Source: Clostridia bacterium (GTDB taxonomy: Bacteria; Bacillota; Clostridia; Christensenellales; Aristaeellaceae). Taken from it: a DNA stretch of 37,208 nt. The stretch is from contig JAGBDE010000052.1 in the NCBI GenBank assembly GCA_017937655.1, forward strand, positions 1 to 37,208, given 5' to 3'. Below the pieces are notes generated by a model. It did not search any database. It was not told the DNA's origin and worked only from the letters and a program-made list of their open reading frames with translations. Both the position numbers and the translations under genes were made by a program. This document shows, in pieces, positions 26,871 through 36,266 of the stretch; position 1 is the first letter of the stretch, and each line of letters begins with the position of its first letter.

Positions 26871-28217
26871 TCAGTTATCGATGACGCTTCGGCGCCAGTT
26901 GCCTTTCAGATAGTAGATCAAAAACACGATGCTGCTCAGCGTCCAGGTGATGGGGTAGACCATGAACACCACCCGGATGTTATCAAACAGCGGCGCCACA
27001 AACGAAATATATACAACGCGCACAGCGCACCAGCAGAGGGCCATCACCACCATGGGGACGATGGCCTTTCCTGCGCCCCGAAGAATGGCGGCCACGGAGT
27101 GGGAGAAGGCCAGCAGGAAGAAAAACGGCGTGACCGTGCGGGCGTGGATGGTGCCCATGCGAACCACCTCTGCTTCGCCATTGAACAGGCCGATGAGCAG
27201 CGGCGCAAAGGCGTACACCAGCAGGGCGACGATTTCCGCCATCACCATGCAGGTGATGATGCCGAAGCGGGTGCCCTTCTTGACCCGCTCCATATCCCTG
27301 GCGCCCAGGTTCTGGGCGGTGAACACCGTCAGTGCCATAACGAAAGCGTTCACCGGCAAGAAACCAAAGCCCTCGATCTTGCTGTAAGCGCCGCTGCCCG
27401 CCATGGCCATGGCGTCGTAGCGGTTAATGCCGGACTGAACGAAAATATTGCCGATGGAAATGATGGAGTTCTGCAAACCTGCCGGGATGCCCATCAGCAG
27501 CAGCTTTTTGAGCATATCGCCGTGGAAGCGGATCTTTTTGGGCCAGAGGCGGTACACGTCCTGGGCGGTGAACAGCTTGTAGAAGCCCAGCCCTGCGCTG
27601 ACCGCCTGGGAGATGACCGTGGCCAGCGCCGCGCCGCCCACGTCCATGCCCATGACCGCCACAAACAGAATGTCCAGCACCACATTCACCACAGAAGAAA
27701 CGATCAGGAAAATCAGCGGGCTGCGGCTGTCGCCCACGGTTTGAAAAATGCCCGCGGCGGCGTTGTACAGCACCACGAAAATCACGCCGGAGAAATAGAT
27801 GCGGAAGTATTCCACGCTCTTGGGAAACACGCTTTCCGGCGTGCCGATCCACCGAAGCAGCACCGGCGAAAGGAACACGCCCACGATGGACAGCGCCGCG
27901 CCTGCCACCAACGCAAAGGCCACCGCAGTATGGATGGCACGGGACATGTTCTTGTGATCCCTTGCGCCGAAATACCCGGAAATGACCGTGCCCGCGCCGG
28001 CAAACAATCCGCTGAAGAGGCCCACCATCAGGAAGATGATATTGCCGGAGGAGCCCACCGCCGCCAGCGCGTCGCTGCCGAGGCAGTTGCCCACCACCAG
28101 CGTGTCCACCACATTGTACAATTGCTGGAACAGGTTGCCCCAGAACACCGGGATGGCAAACCGGACAATGTGCTTCCACACCGGGCCTTCCGTCATCAGG
28201 GTCGATCCTCTGCTCAT
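26871..28217 (-). CDS. MATE-family efflux transporter (second, not closely related to the first)
   Basis: 448 residues, about 12 membrane helices. MTEGPVWKHIVRFAIPVFWGNLFQQLYNVVDTLVVG is the typical start of the DinF/MepA-like branch; the second half has GIPAGLQNSIISIGNIFVQSGIN. Likely an Na+- or H+-driven drug/metabolite exporter. The start at 28217 has GGAGGGAA upstream; the longer frame to 28298 runs through a terminator-like hairpin. This hairpin lies directly before its ribosome binding site, so expression may depend on read-through from the kinase-like gene. Confidence 0.9.
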   Translation of the reverse strand: MSRGSTLMTEGPVWKHIVRFAIPVFWGNLFQQLYNVVDTLVVGNCLGSDALAAVGSSGNIIFLMVGLFSGLFAGAGTVISGYFGARDHKNMSRAIHTAVAFALVAGAALSIVGVFLSPVLLRWIGTPESVFPKSVEYFRIYFSGVIFVVLYNAAAGIFQTVGDSRSPLIFLIVSSVVNVVLDILFVAVMGMDVGGAALATVISQAVSAGLGFYKLFTAQDVYRLWPKKIRFHGDMLKKLLLMGIPAGLQNSIISIGNIFVQSGINRYDAMAMAGSGAYSKIEGFGFLPVNAFVMALTVFTAQNLGARDMERVKKGTRFGIITCMVMAEIVALLVYAFAPLLIGLFNGEAEVVRMGTIHARTVTPFFFLLAFSHSVAAILRGAGKAIVPMVVMALCWCAVRVVYISFVAPLFDNIRVVFMVYPITWTLSSIVFLIYYLKGNWRRSVIDN

Positions 28218-28230
28218 TTCTGTTCCCTCC

Positions 28231-28270
28231 AAAAAAAGCTGCGCCCCGCACATGGCGGACACGCAGCTTT
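28231..28270 (-). terminator. Intercistronic terminator before the MATE gene
   Basis: On the minus strand AAAGCTGCG (28270-28262) pairs with CGCAGCTTT (28243-28235), followed by further Ts to 28231 and then at once the MATE GGAGGG. It either ends the kinase-like transcript or attenuates the MATE gene. Confidence 0.85.
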
Positions 28271-28310
28271 GATTGTACTCCTGTTTGCAGGGAAACACAA
28301 CCCGGTTTTC

Positions 28311-28925
28311 TTATTTTCCGGCCCCCGCAAAGGCGATGATCATATCGGCGATTTCCTCATGGGTATGGCCGTCGGTGCGGAGCATCAGGTCGTAGTTGGA
28401 CCTAAGGCCCCAGTTGCCGTCAGCAAAGAAGTTGTAGTAACTGCGGCGCTGCTTGTCCGTCTTGCGGATCAGCTCCCGGGCCTCGTCCTGGGTCACGTTC
28501 TCCACCGCCATGATGCGCTCCGCCCGCTTGTCCGGGGATGCGTAGAGGAACACGTGGGTCACGTGATCCATATCCCGGAGGATGTAGTCCGCGCACCGGC
28601 CCACGATCACACAGCTCTCCTGCCGGGCCAGCCGGGTGATGACCTCAAACTGGGCCAGGAACACCCGCTGGTTCAGGGGCATCTGCAGGCCGGTGCTCAC
28701 GCTGCCAAAAGCCATGCCCGGGTTCATGGAAAACAGGCTGGCCACGGAGGCTTTCTCGTCGTGGTTTTCCAGCACATCCTCGCAGATGCCGCTTTCCTGC
28801 GCCGCCAGGGTCAACAGTTCCTTATCGTAGCATTTCACGCCCAGCTTTTCCGCAATCAGTCGGCCAATTTCCCGGCCGCCGCTGCCGTATTCACGCCCGA
28901 TGGTAATGACAAAATGCTCGCTCAT
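28311..28925 (-). CDS. Cytidylate-kinase-like family protein
   Basis: 204 residues. The N-terminus has a P-loop-like ITIGREYGSGGREIGRLIAEKLG (8-30), as in the Cytidylate_kin2 family, followed by the core CVIVGRCADYIL. Members are distinct from true Cmk and their substrate is not generally established; many stand next to transporters, as here. GGAGG 6 nt upstream supports the ATG at 28925. It has a clear promoter and a structured leader. Confidence 0.85.
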   Translation of the reverse strand: MSEHFVITIGREYGSGGREIGRLIAEKLGVKCYDKELLTLAAQESGICEDVLENHDEKASVASLFSMNPGMAFGSVSTGLQMPLNQRVFLAQFEVITRLARQESCVIVGRCADYILRDMDHVTHVFLYASPDKRAERIMAVENVTQDEARELIRKTDKQRRSYYNFFADGNWGLRSNYDLMLRTDGHTHEEIADMIIAFAGAGK

Positions 28926-28953
28926 GTTTTTCCTCCATATGCATTTCCGCCCT

Positions 28954-29001
28954 TTTCCTATAGGAAAGGACCAAAAGAAAACCGGCTTTGGCTGGTTTTC
29001 T
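28954..29001 (-). promoter_or_regulatory. Structured leader of the cytidylate-kinase-like gene
   Basis: Two hairpins lie between promoter and gene. On the minus strand AGAAAACCAGC pairs with GCCGGTTTTCT (stem 29001-28976, one G-U type mismatch), followed by TTTGG; next is a perfect 14-bp palindrome TTTCCTATAGGAAA (28967-28954). The first could act as a weak attenuator; the second could be an operator or an RNA hairpin. Confidence 0.45.
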
Positions 29002-29029
29002 GAGTATGTGACGGTTATCTGGTAGGGAT

Positions 29030-29058
29030 AGTATAGCGTATTTTGCCAAATTGTGCAA
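29030..29058 (-). promoter_or_regulatory. Promoter of the cytidylate-kinase-like gene
   Basis: On the minus strand TTGCAC (29058-29053), 17-nt spacer and TATACT (29035-29030). Predicted leader about 95-100 nt. Confidence 0.8.
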
Positions 29059-29116
29059 TTGTTTTGTTTATATTCTGCTTTTTTCGTGAAACACCCCGAC
29101 ATTTACACTCTGTCCC

Positions 29117-29144
29117 TTGCAAATTCGCTGTTTCTTCATATAAT
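29117..29144 (+). promoter_or_regulatory. Promoter of the seven-gene ABC exporter operon
   Basis: TTGCAA (29117-29122), 16-nt spacer and a perfect TATAAT (29139-29144). A second -10-like TATACT is at 29161-29166. An inverted repeat CGCTTCC/GGAAGCG (29172-29178, 29187-29193) lies at the predicted transcript start and may be an operator or a 5' hairpin. Confidence 0.7.
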
Positions 29145-29226
29145 GTTCATGAATGTGCTGTATACTGAAATCGCTTCCTCCAAGAGGGGAAGCGTTCCAC
29201 TTTATCAAAGCAAGAGGAGCATACCC

Positions 29227-30342
29227 ATGGCAAAGCAAAAAAAGAAAAGCCGGTGGATTGGCCGGATCCTGGGGCTGATTTTGCTGGCAGGCGCGCTGGC
29301 CATCGCCTGGTTCTTTTTATCCCCTACGCTGATGACCGCAAAGACCACCACCCAATACTTGCCCTACACCGTTGAAACCCGGGACATTTCCACCTCCCTC
29401 AGCTTCAGCGGCACGGTGGAGATCCTCCATTCCCAGCAGATCACCGCCGGGGAAGGTGCGGTGGTGCGGGAGGTTTTTGTGGAGGATAACCAGCCCGTCC
29501 AAAAGGACGATAAGCTGCTCCAGCTGGAGGACGGCACCGTTTTCACCGCCAACATGGACGGCGTGGTCAACCAGATCCGCGCCCGGGAAGGCGGCTATGC
29601 CATGCCGGGGATGGCTTTGGTGCAGGTGTGCGACCTCACCAACCTGCAAATCACCATGAGCGTGGACGAGTACGATATCTCCACCCTGTCCGTGGGCCAG
29701 CCCTGCCGGCTGTATTTCCTGGCCCTGGAGGAAACCTTCGATGCGGAGATCAGCCACATCGACCGGGTGTCCACCGCCGCGGGCAGCACCGCCTACTACA
29801 CCGTCAGCGTGGAGCTGACCGCCCCGGAAAACGTGCTGCCCGGCATGCAGGTCTGCGTGACCATCCCCCGGGAGCGGCTCCAGGCGGTGGATGCGCTGCC
29901 CATTGAGGCCATTACCTTTGAGGAGGGCCAACCCGTTGTGTATGTGGAAAATGGCGACGCCATGGCCGCCCAGCCCGTAACCCTGGGCCTGAACGACGAA
30001 ACCCATGTGCAGCTGCTTTCCGGCGCATCTTTGGGCGATACCGTCTACGCCATTAAATCCACCACCGAGGAACCGCAGGAAGTGACCCTGTCCACCCTGT
30101 ACCAGAAGCTGTTTGGCAAGACGGTGGTCATTAACGAGCCCCGACAGTCCGGCAGGGGCCAACGGGGCGACCGCCCGGCAGGAAACTTCCCGGAAGGGAT
30201 GGAAATGCCGGAAGGGATGACTCCCCTGGAGGGCATGGAGTTCCCCGAGGGGATGGAAATGCCGGAAGGCATGACCCCTCCTGACGGCATGGAGCGCCCC
30301 GAAGGCATGACCCCGCCCCAGGGAATGGACAAAGGAGAATAA
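29227..30342 (+). CDS. Membrane-anchored HlyD/MacA-like adaptor with PEGM-repeat tail
   Basis: 371 residues. A basic N-terminus (AKQKKKSRW) and one membrane helix (about 12-32) anchor it. Then comes a lipoyl/barrel-sandwich region (SFSGTVEI, GAVVREVFVEDNQPVQKDDKLLQLEDG), the reciprocal half GVVNQIRAREGGYAMPG, and beta-barrel parts (ENVLPGMQVCVTIP), as in YknX/MacA-type periplasmic adaptor proteins of ABC exporters. The last 50 residues are eight tandem hexapeptides of the PEGMxx type, rich in Met and acidic residues. AGAGGAG supports the ATG at 29227. It is the first gene of the operon. A Met-rich tail could bind metal or a partner; this is speculation. Confidence 0.85.
   Translation: MAKQKKKSRWIGRILGLILLAGALAIAWFFLSPTLMTAKTTTQYLPYTVETRDISTSLSFSGTVEILHSQQITAGEGAVVREVFVEDNQPVQKDDKLLQLEDGTVFTANMDGVVNQIRAREGGYAMPGMALVQVCDLTNLQITMSVDEYDISTLSVGQPCRLYFLALEETFDAEISHIDRVSTAAGSTAYYTVSVELTAPENVLPGMQVCVTIPRERLQAVDALPIEAITFEEGQPVVYVENGDAMAAQPVTLGLNDETHVQLLSGASLGDTVYAIKSTTEEPQEVTLSTLYQKLFGKTVVINEPRQSGRGQRGDRPAGNFPEGMEMPEGMTPLEGMEFPEGMEMPEGMTPPDGMERPEGMTPPQGMDKGE
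30190..30333 (+). repeat. Eight in-frame 18-bp tandem repeats (PEGM hexapeptides)
   Basis: Eight units of six codons, encoding PEGMEM, PEGMTP, LEGMEF, PEGMEM, PEGMTP, PDGMER, PEGMTP and PQGMDK. The first six form two copies of a 54-bp higher-order unit. All units stay in frame, pointing to expansion under selection for the peptide. Confidence 0.9.
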
Positions 30343-30344
30343 GC

Positions 30345-31391
30345 ATGAAATACAAATCCTTACTTGCTCTGGCGCTGGCGCTGATGCTGCCCGCAGGGGC
30401 CCTGGCCGCCACGGAGGAGCTTTCCGGCACCGTGACCGCCGGGGTGGAGATCAGCGTCCCTGCGCCCCAAAGCGGCACGGTCAGCAGCACCTTTTACCGG
30501 GTGGGCCAATGGCTGGAACCCGGCGACGCCCTGGCTTCCCTGGAACTGAGCCGGGTCTTTTCCCCGGTGGACGGCACCGTGGCCACCCTGGACGCCGAGC
30601 CCGGGGACGATGCCTCTGCCACGGTCATGACCATCCTGCCGGTCAGCAAGTACACCCTCACCTGCTCCACGGACGACCTCTACGGCACCAGCGCCCCCAG
30701 CCGCTTTTACGTGCGCCTGGGTGAAACGCTGCACATCCGCTGCACCAAGGATCGTTCCCATGTGGCGGTGGGCGTGGTGACCGGGGTGGACGGTTCCTCC
30801 TACACGGTGGAAACCACCGGCGGCGAACTGTACCTGGAGGAGGAAGTGAACCTGTACCGGGAGCCCTACGCCTTCTCCCAGTGGGTGGGCATCGGCACCG
30901 TGGCCCGCACCGAGGCGCTGCCCATCACCGGCAGCGGCACGCTGCTGGAGGCTTTTGTCCAGCCCGGCGATACCGTGGAGCGGGGCCAGCTGCTGTTTAC
31001 CTGCGCCCAGTCCACGGCGGACAGCTACCTGCCCAAGGACGGCCTGATCCGGGTGGACAGCGCTGGCGTGCTGGCCAGCTGCAACCTCAGCGCGGGCATG
31101 CCCGTGCAGCAGAATGCCTCCGTGGCCACCCTCTACCCCCTGGACGGCTTCCAGCTGGCGGTGACCGTGCCGGAGGACATGCTGCCCTACATTAGCCCCG
31201 GCGACACCCTTCGCTTCTATCTGGACTGGAACGAAGAACCCCGCTGGTATGAGGGCGTGGTGTCGTCCATGGCGTACCAGGCCGATCAGACGCCCGGCAG
31301 CGCCACCACCTTCACCGCTTATGTGGACTTTGACGCCGATCCCACCGTTCGGCTGGGCATGAGCGCCCTGGTAGAAGTGGAGGTGCCCTGA
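30345..31391 (+). CDS. Secreted HlyD-like protein without membrane anchor (paralogue of the last operon gene)
   Basis: 348 residues with a cleavable signal peptide (about 1-21, GALA before ATEE) and no membrane helix afterwards. It has two lipoyl-like hairpins: SGTVSSTFYRVGQWLEPGDALASL with SPVDGTVATLDAEPGD, and GSGTLLEAFVQPGDTVERGQLLF. The end (VRLGMSALVEVEV) resembles adaptor barrel strands. It is clearly related to the gene at 35063: both share the tandem layout and a VQPGDTVxRGQLLF motif. It starts 2 nt after the first adaptor and overlaps the next gene by 1 nt. Perhaps a soluble extracellular adaptor component; unproven. Confidence 0.72.
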   Translation: MKYKSLLALALALMLPAGALAATEELSGTVTAGVEISVPAPQSGTVSSTFYRVGQWLEPGDALASLELSRVFSPVDGTVATLDAEPGDDASATVMTILPVSKYTLTCSTDDLYGTSAPSRFYVRLGETLHIRCTKDRSHVAVGVVTGVDGSSYTVETTGGELYLEEEVNLYREPYAFSQWVGIGTVARTEALPITGSGTLLEAFVQPGDTVERGQLLFTCAQSTADSYLPKDGLIRVDSAGVLASCNLSAGMPVQQNASVATLYPLDGFQLAVTVPEDMLPYISPGDTLRFYLDWNEEPRWYEGVVSSMAYQADQTPGSATTFTAYVDFDADPTVRLGMSALVEVEVP

Positions 31392-32119
31392 TGAAACAGC
31401 TGCTTGCGCTTCTTCTTTGCCTTGCGTTGCTGCTGGGCCTTGCGCCCGCAGCCCTGGCGGCCCGGCCCTCCTATGGCGGCGGCAACCAGAGCTATGACAT
31501 CAACGACCCCAATGAGCAGGAGGACAACATTTCCTATGTGAATACCACCTCCTTTGGTTTTGGCGGTTTCGGCCAGGAAAGCCGCCCCAAGACCCACGCC
31601 CGCTCCACCACGGACTCCCTGCTGCCCTACAACGCCCTGGAGATGACCGTGGCGGAGGAACCCTCCCCCGTGCTGGTGTTCGGCGGCGCGAAGCTGCCCA
31701 TCGCCCTGGAGGATGGAGGCGCATTCACCGCCCGGCTGGGCGTATGGGACGGCAGCGATTTCCTCCCCCAGAGCGAAAACTGCGCCGTGCTGTGCCTGAC
31801 CGCAGAAACGGATGCAGCCTGGCTTGTGCCCGGTTCCGTGCTGCGGGTGTTGAAAAACAGCGGCATTGACTGGCTGCTGCTCCAGTCCGGCGACACCCAG
31901 GCCCTTTTGCCCACCGCGCCTTTCCTCAGCGGCAGCCGCTACGACGCCTGGCGAAGGAACGGCCTGACCGACGGCACCTTCCTCTACCGCCTGGCCCTGT
32001 CCGGCGGCGGGATGCAAATGGAGGTCACCGCCGGCGAGGAGACCGTCGCCCCGGATGAAGCCGGCGACGCGCTGGCTTATACCGGCATCACAACGACCAT
32101 TGTCAGAGGTGAACCATAA
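31391..32119 (+). CDS. Secreted protein of unknown family in the exporter operon
   Basis: 242 residues with a signal peptide (about 1-23, ALAA before RPSY) and a Gly/Asn/Ser-rich N-terminal stretch (SYGGGNQSYDIND, FGFGGFG). The rest seems beta-rich; two Cys are close together (CAVLC, near 133-137). I recognise no domain. It overlaps both neighbours by one nucleotide (TGATG and TAATG), so it is translated in step with the adaptors and probably works with them. Confidence 0.65.
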   Translation: MKQLLALLLCLALLLGLAPAALAARPSYGGGNQSYDINDPNEQEDNISYVNTTSFGFGGFGQESRPKTHARSTTDSLLPYNALEMTVAEEPSPVLVFGGAKLPIALEDGGAFTARLGVWDGSDFLPQSENCAVLCLTAETDAAWLVPGSVLRVLKNSGIDWLLLQSGDTQALLPTAPFLSGSRYDAWRRNGLTDGTFLYRLALSGGGMQMEVTAGEETVAPDEAGDALAYTGITTTIVRGEP

Positions 32120-33128
32120 TGGCTCAGAAAACAAAGAAAAAAAGCACCTGGTGGAAAAAGCTGCTGATCATTTTGCTGCTTGTCGCCCTGGTTGTGGGAT
32201 ATGTTTGGTTTTTTGTCCTGCCCGAGCTGAAAGCGGACGCCACCGTTACCTATGACGGCTACACCGCCTCCCGGGGCACCATTTCCAACTCCATGGACTT
32301 TTCCGGCTCCATCAGCGTGATCAACTACGAGACCCTGTCCGCTGAGGGCAACGGCACCGTGCGGCAGATTTACGTCAGCGAGGAACAGTCCGTGAAGGAG
32401 GGCGACAAACTGATCCGCCTGTCCAGCGGCGAGACCCTCAAGGCCAATTTTGACGGCCATGTGAACCAGCTGAACGTGGAAAACGGCGACAGCGTTTCCA
32501 TGGGCCAGGGCCTGATCCAGATCGTGGACTTTGCCAACATGCAGGTCACTTTCCGGGTGGATGAGTACGACATCGCCAACATCCGGGTGGGCCAGGAGTG
32601 CCGGGTCAACGTCACCGCCCTGGGCACCACTTTTGGCTCCGCCATCAGCCACATCAACCGCATTCCATCCAACAGTCAGGGCACGGCCTACTATACCGTC
32701 ACCGCTGACTTTGTGGTCACGGAAAACGTGCTGCCCGGCATGCAGGTGACCGTGGTCATCCCCCAGGAGGAGGCGGTGAACGCCGTCCTGCTCAGCAAAA
32801 GCGCCCTTAGCTTTGACGATACCAACAGCGCCTACGTCTTCAAGAAGGACGAAAACGGCAACATGGTTACCGAACCGGTGGAAATCGGTGTGGACAACGA
32901 CAACTACGTGGAAGTCCTCTCCGGCGTCACCGAAGGCGAGACCGTCTACGCCGTCAAGAAGACCGAGACCCTGACCGGCTGGGCCGCCATGTTCTCCTCC
33001 ATGCCCATGGGCAACCAGACCATGCCCGGCATGAACAGCCAAAACTGGCAAAACCGGCAAAACGGCGGCGATCGCCAGTTCAGCCGTGATGGCGGCAACT
33101 TCAGCAACATGGGCGGTGGCCGGCCGTG

Positions 33129-33129
<1 letters not shown>
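32119..33129 (+). CDS. Second membrane-anchored HlyD/MacA-like adaptor
   Basis: 336 residues. Basic N-terminus (AQKTKKKSTWWKK) and one membrane helix (about 15-34), followed by the same domain order as the first adaptor: MDFSGSISVINYETLSAEGN, GTVRQIYVSEEQSVKEGDKL, GHVNQLNVENGDSVSMGQGL, a VDEYDIANIRVGQ motif shared with adaptor 1 (VDEYDISTLSVGQ), and ENVLPGMQVTVVIP. The tail is Asn/Gln/Gly/Met-rich but lacks PEGM repeats. It overlaps the ATPase gene by one base (TGATG) and is therefore the likely cognate adaptor of the ABC core; adaptor 1 looks like a duplicate that diverged. Confidence 0.88.
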
Positions 33130-33829
<700 letters not shown>

Positions 33830-33833
<4 letters not shown>

Positions 33834-35047
33834 AACACTTCTTCCAGAAGCTGAGCGGCGGTTTCTACATGTTTGTGGAAAGCGTCAAAATGTCCGTCAG
33901 CAATATCCTGCAGAACAAAATGCGCTCCTTCCTGACGGTGCTGGGCATTCTCATCGGCGTCATGGCGGTCATCGCGCTGGTCACCACCATCTCCGGCGTC
34001 AGCACCTCCATTTCCGATTCCTTCCTGTCCATGGGCGCAGGCTCCATGACCCTGACCGTCACCGGTACGGAGCTGAAAACCGGCCTCACTGACGAGGACA
34101 TGGAAAAAATCGCCCAGCTGGAGCACGTAAACGGCGTGTGCCCCAGCATCAGCCTCAATTCCACCGTTACCGTGGAGGACGTCAGCGACAGCTTTACCGT
34201 CAGCGGCAAAAACGACTACTTCTTCGTCCACACGCCCAACGCGGTGGCCCGGGGCCGGGCCATCAGCCGCCTGGACACGGACAGCCAGAACCGGGTCTGC
34301 CTCATTTCCCAAGACCTGGTGGAAAGCCACTTCTACGGCGTGGATCCCCTGGGCAAGACCCTCTACCTGGACAACCGGGACTTTACCGTGGTGGGTATTA
34401 TCCAGGAGGATGAGGACGTTTCCATCGCCACCATCCTCACCGGCACCCCCGACCTGTACATCCCCCACTCCACGGCCCTGAAAATGACCGGTGCCGCCAG
34501 CGTCAACAGCCTCACCATCTACATCGACGACATCGAAAACTCCGAGGCGGTGGAAGGCGAGCTGGAAACGTTGCTGGATCCCCTGTTCAACTACGAGGAC
34601 GACGTCTATTCCATCAACAGCATGGAGTCCATCGGCGATACCATGGAGGAAATGCTGGGCATGATGAGCATGCTGCTGGCGGGCATCGCGTCCATCGCAC
34701 TGCTGGTGGGCGGCATCGGCATCATGAACATGATGCTCACCTCCGTCACCGAGCGCACCGTGGAAATCGGCCTAAAGAAAGCCATCGGCGCAGAGCCTGG
34801 GCAGATTCAGCTGCAGTTTCTCATCGAGTCGTTCCTTCTGTCCATCGCAGGCGGCCTGGCGGGCATCGTGCTGGGCATTCTGCTCTCCGCCGCCCTGTGC
34901 AACGTGATGGGCATTACCTTCACCCTTTCCTATGGGGCCATCGCGCTGGGTGTGGGCTTCTCCGCCGCCGTGGGCATCATCTTCGGCTGGTCGCCCGCCC
35001 GGAAAGCTTCCAGGCTCAGCCCCATCGACGCGCTCAGGCGCATGTAA
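33830..35047 (+). CDS. ABC transporter permease, MacB/YknZ type (FtsX family)
   Basis: 405 residues. N-terminal membrane helix (about 34-56) with the signature [20 protein letters not shown], a large extracellular MacB-periplasmic-core-like domain (about 57-280), and three C-terminal helices including [30 protein letters not shown]. The protein pairs with the ATPase to form a mechanotransmission-type exporter, as MacB or B. subtilis YknYZ. Such pumps move peptides, toxins or lipids outward; the cargo here is unknown. Confidence 0.93.
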
Positions 35048-35062
35048 TCAGGGAGGATTCCA

Positions 35063-36127
35063 ATGAAAAAGCTTGCTACCTTTCTCTCTTTGCTTTTGGC
35101 CCTGTGCCTTTGCACCTCTGCCCTGGCCGAGGTCACCTTTGAGGGCGTGGTGGTCTCCGGCGAGACCGTGTCCGTCACCGCGCCCTTCGGCGGCACGGTG
35201 GAAAACCTGCGCATCCGCCCTGGCAGCGTGCTTTCCCAGGGCGATGAGATCACCACCTTGCAAACCACCAAGGTCTACGCCCCCTCCGACGGCCAGGTCA
35301 TCAGCGTTTTTGCCGCCCCCGGCGACAGCCTGGAGGACATCACCGCCCGCTACGGCGCGGCCCTGTACCTGACCCCGGAAAACCTGTACACCATTGAGGC
35401 CGACATCCAGTACGCCTACAGCTCCACGGAAACCAAGTACGTCATGAGCGGCGAGACCGTCTACATCTCCTGCGAGGACGACAAGGGCAAGCACACCGCC
35501 GAGGGCACCATCACCGCGGTCACCGGCACCACCTTCACCGTGCTCAGCACCTCCGGGGAACTGAAGCTGAACGAGGACGTGCGCATCTATCGGGACAGCG
35601 TCCACTCCGCCAAGCAGAAGATCGGCGGGGGCACCGTGGCCCGGGTTGCCGACGTATCTGTCACCGGCACCGGCAGCCTGCTGTACATGCACGTGCAGCC
35701 CGGCGATACCGTCACCCGGGGCCAGCTGCTGTTTGAAACCGTGGGCGGCACCCTGGACGGCCTTTACGCCACGGACAACCGGGTGCTGGCCCCTGTGGGC
35801 GGCATCGTGGCCAACGTCAACGCCCAGACCGGCGCGCCCGTCAACAAGGGCGACTGCCTGCTGACCCTCTACCCCCGGGACAGCCTGCAAATCCAGATCT
35901 CCATCTCTGAGTACGACCTGGCCTCCATCCAGGAGGGCGACGCCGTCACCTTCACCCTCTCCTACCAGGCCGACCTGCCCGACATGCCCGTCTACACCGG
36001 CGTGGTGGACAGCATCTCCTACCTCTCCTCCGCCGAGTCCGGCGAGGTCTCCTACGCGGCCTACATCTCCTTCACCCCTGACGACGCCATCCGCCTGGGA
36101 ATGAACGCGAGTGTGACGGTGGAATGA
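35063..36127 (+). CDS. Second secreted, anchorless HlyD-like protein
   Basis: 354 residues with a signal peptide (about 1-22, ALA before EVTF). Same architecture as the gene at 30345: GGTVENLRIRPGSVLSQGDEITTL with APSDGQVISVFAAPGD, a central barrel (GTITAVTGTTFTVLSTSGELKL), then GTGSLLYMHVQPGDTVTRGQLLF with APVGGIVANVNAQTGAPVNKGD, and a final IRLGMNASVTVE. It also contains SEYDLASIQEGD, matching the xEYDI motif of the anchored adaptors. GGGAGG supports the start 16 nt after the permease. It is the last gene of the operon. Confidence 0.75.
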   Translation: MKKLATFLSLLLALCLCTSALAEVTFEGVVVSGETVSVTAPFGGTVENLRIRPGSVLSQGDEITTLQTTKVYAPSDGQVISVFAAPGDSLEDITARYGAALYLTPENLYTIEADIQYAYSSTETKYVMSGETVYISCEDDKGKHTAEGTITAVTGTTFTVLSTSGELKLNEDVRIYRDSVHSAKQKIGGGTVARVADVSVTGTGSLLYMHVQPGDTVTRGQLLFETVGGTLDGLYATDNRVLAPVGGIVANVNAQTGAPVNKGDCLLTLYPRDSLQIQISISEYDLASIQEGDAVTFTLSYQADLPDMPVYTGVVDSISYLSSAESGEVSYAAYISFTPDDAIRLGMNASVTVE

Positions 36128-36131
36128 CGGC

Positions 36132-36189
36132 TTGGGGCGCTGCCCCAAACCCCGATCGGGGGAAATGATTTCCCCCGATACCCCCTCGC
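36132..36189 (+). repeat. Double-hairpin REP-like element, left copy
   Basis: Hairpin 1 TTGGGGC/GCCCCAA (36132-36148), linker ACCCCG, hairpin 2 ATCGGGGGAAA/TTTCCCCCGAT (36155-36179, 11 perfect pairs), then ACCCCCTCGC. It lies directly after the stop of the last exporter gene. Confidence 0.75.
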
Positions 36190-36212
36190 TATAGTGTATA
36201 AATAAATATATA

Positions 36213-36249
36213 AAGAAGCAGCAGGCAAAAACCTGCTGCTTTTTTTTTA
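36213..36249. terminator. Operon terminator (possibly bidirectional)
   Basis: AGCAGCAGG (36217-36225) pairs perfectly with CCTGCTGCT (36232-36240), followed by nine Ts. It ends the exporter operon. The opposite strand has a weaker T-rich tail and may serve asnS. Confidence 0.93.
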
Positions 36250-36266
36250 TATGTTTTGATCTAATT

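Noticed and set aside
30190..30333. Possible CRISPR-like or minisatellite array
   Set aside because: The units are contiguous without spacers, strictly in frame, and encode a hexapeptide repeat.
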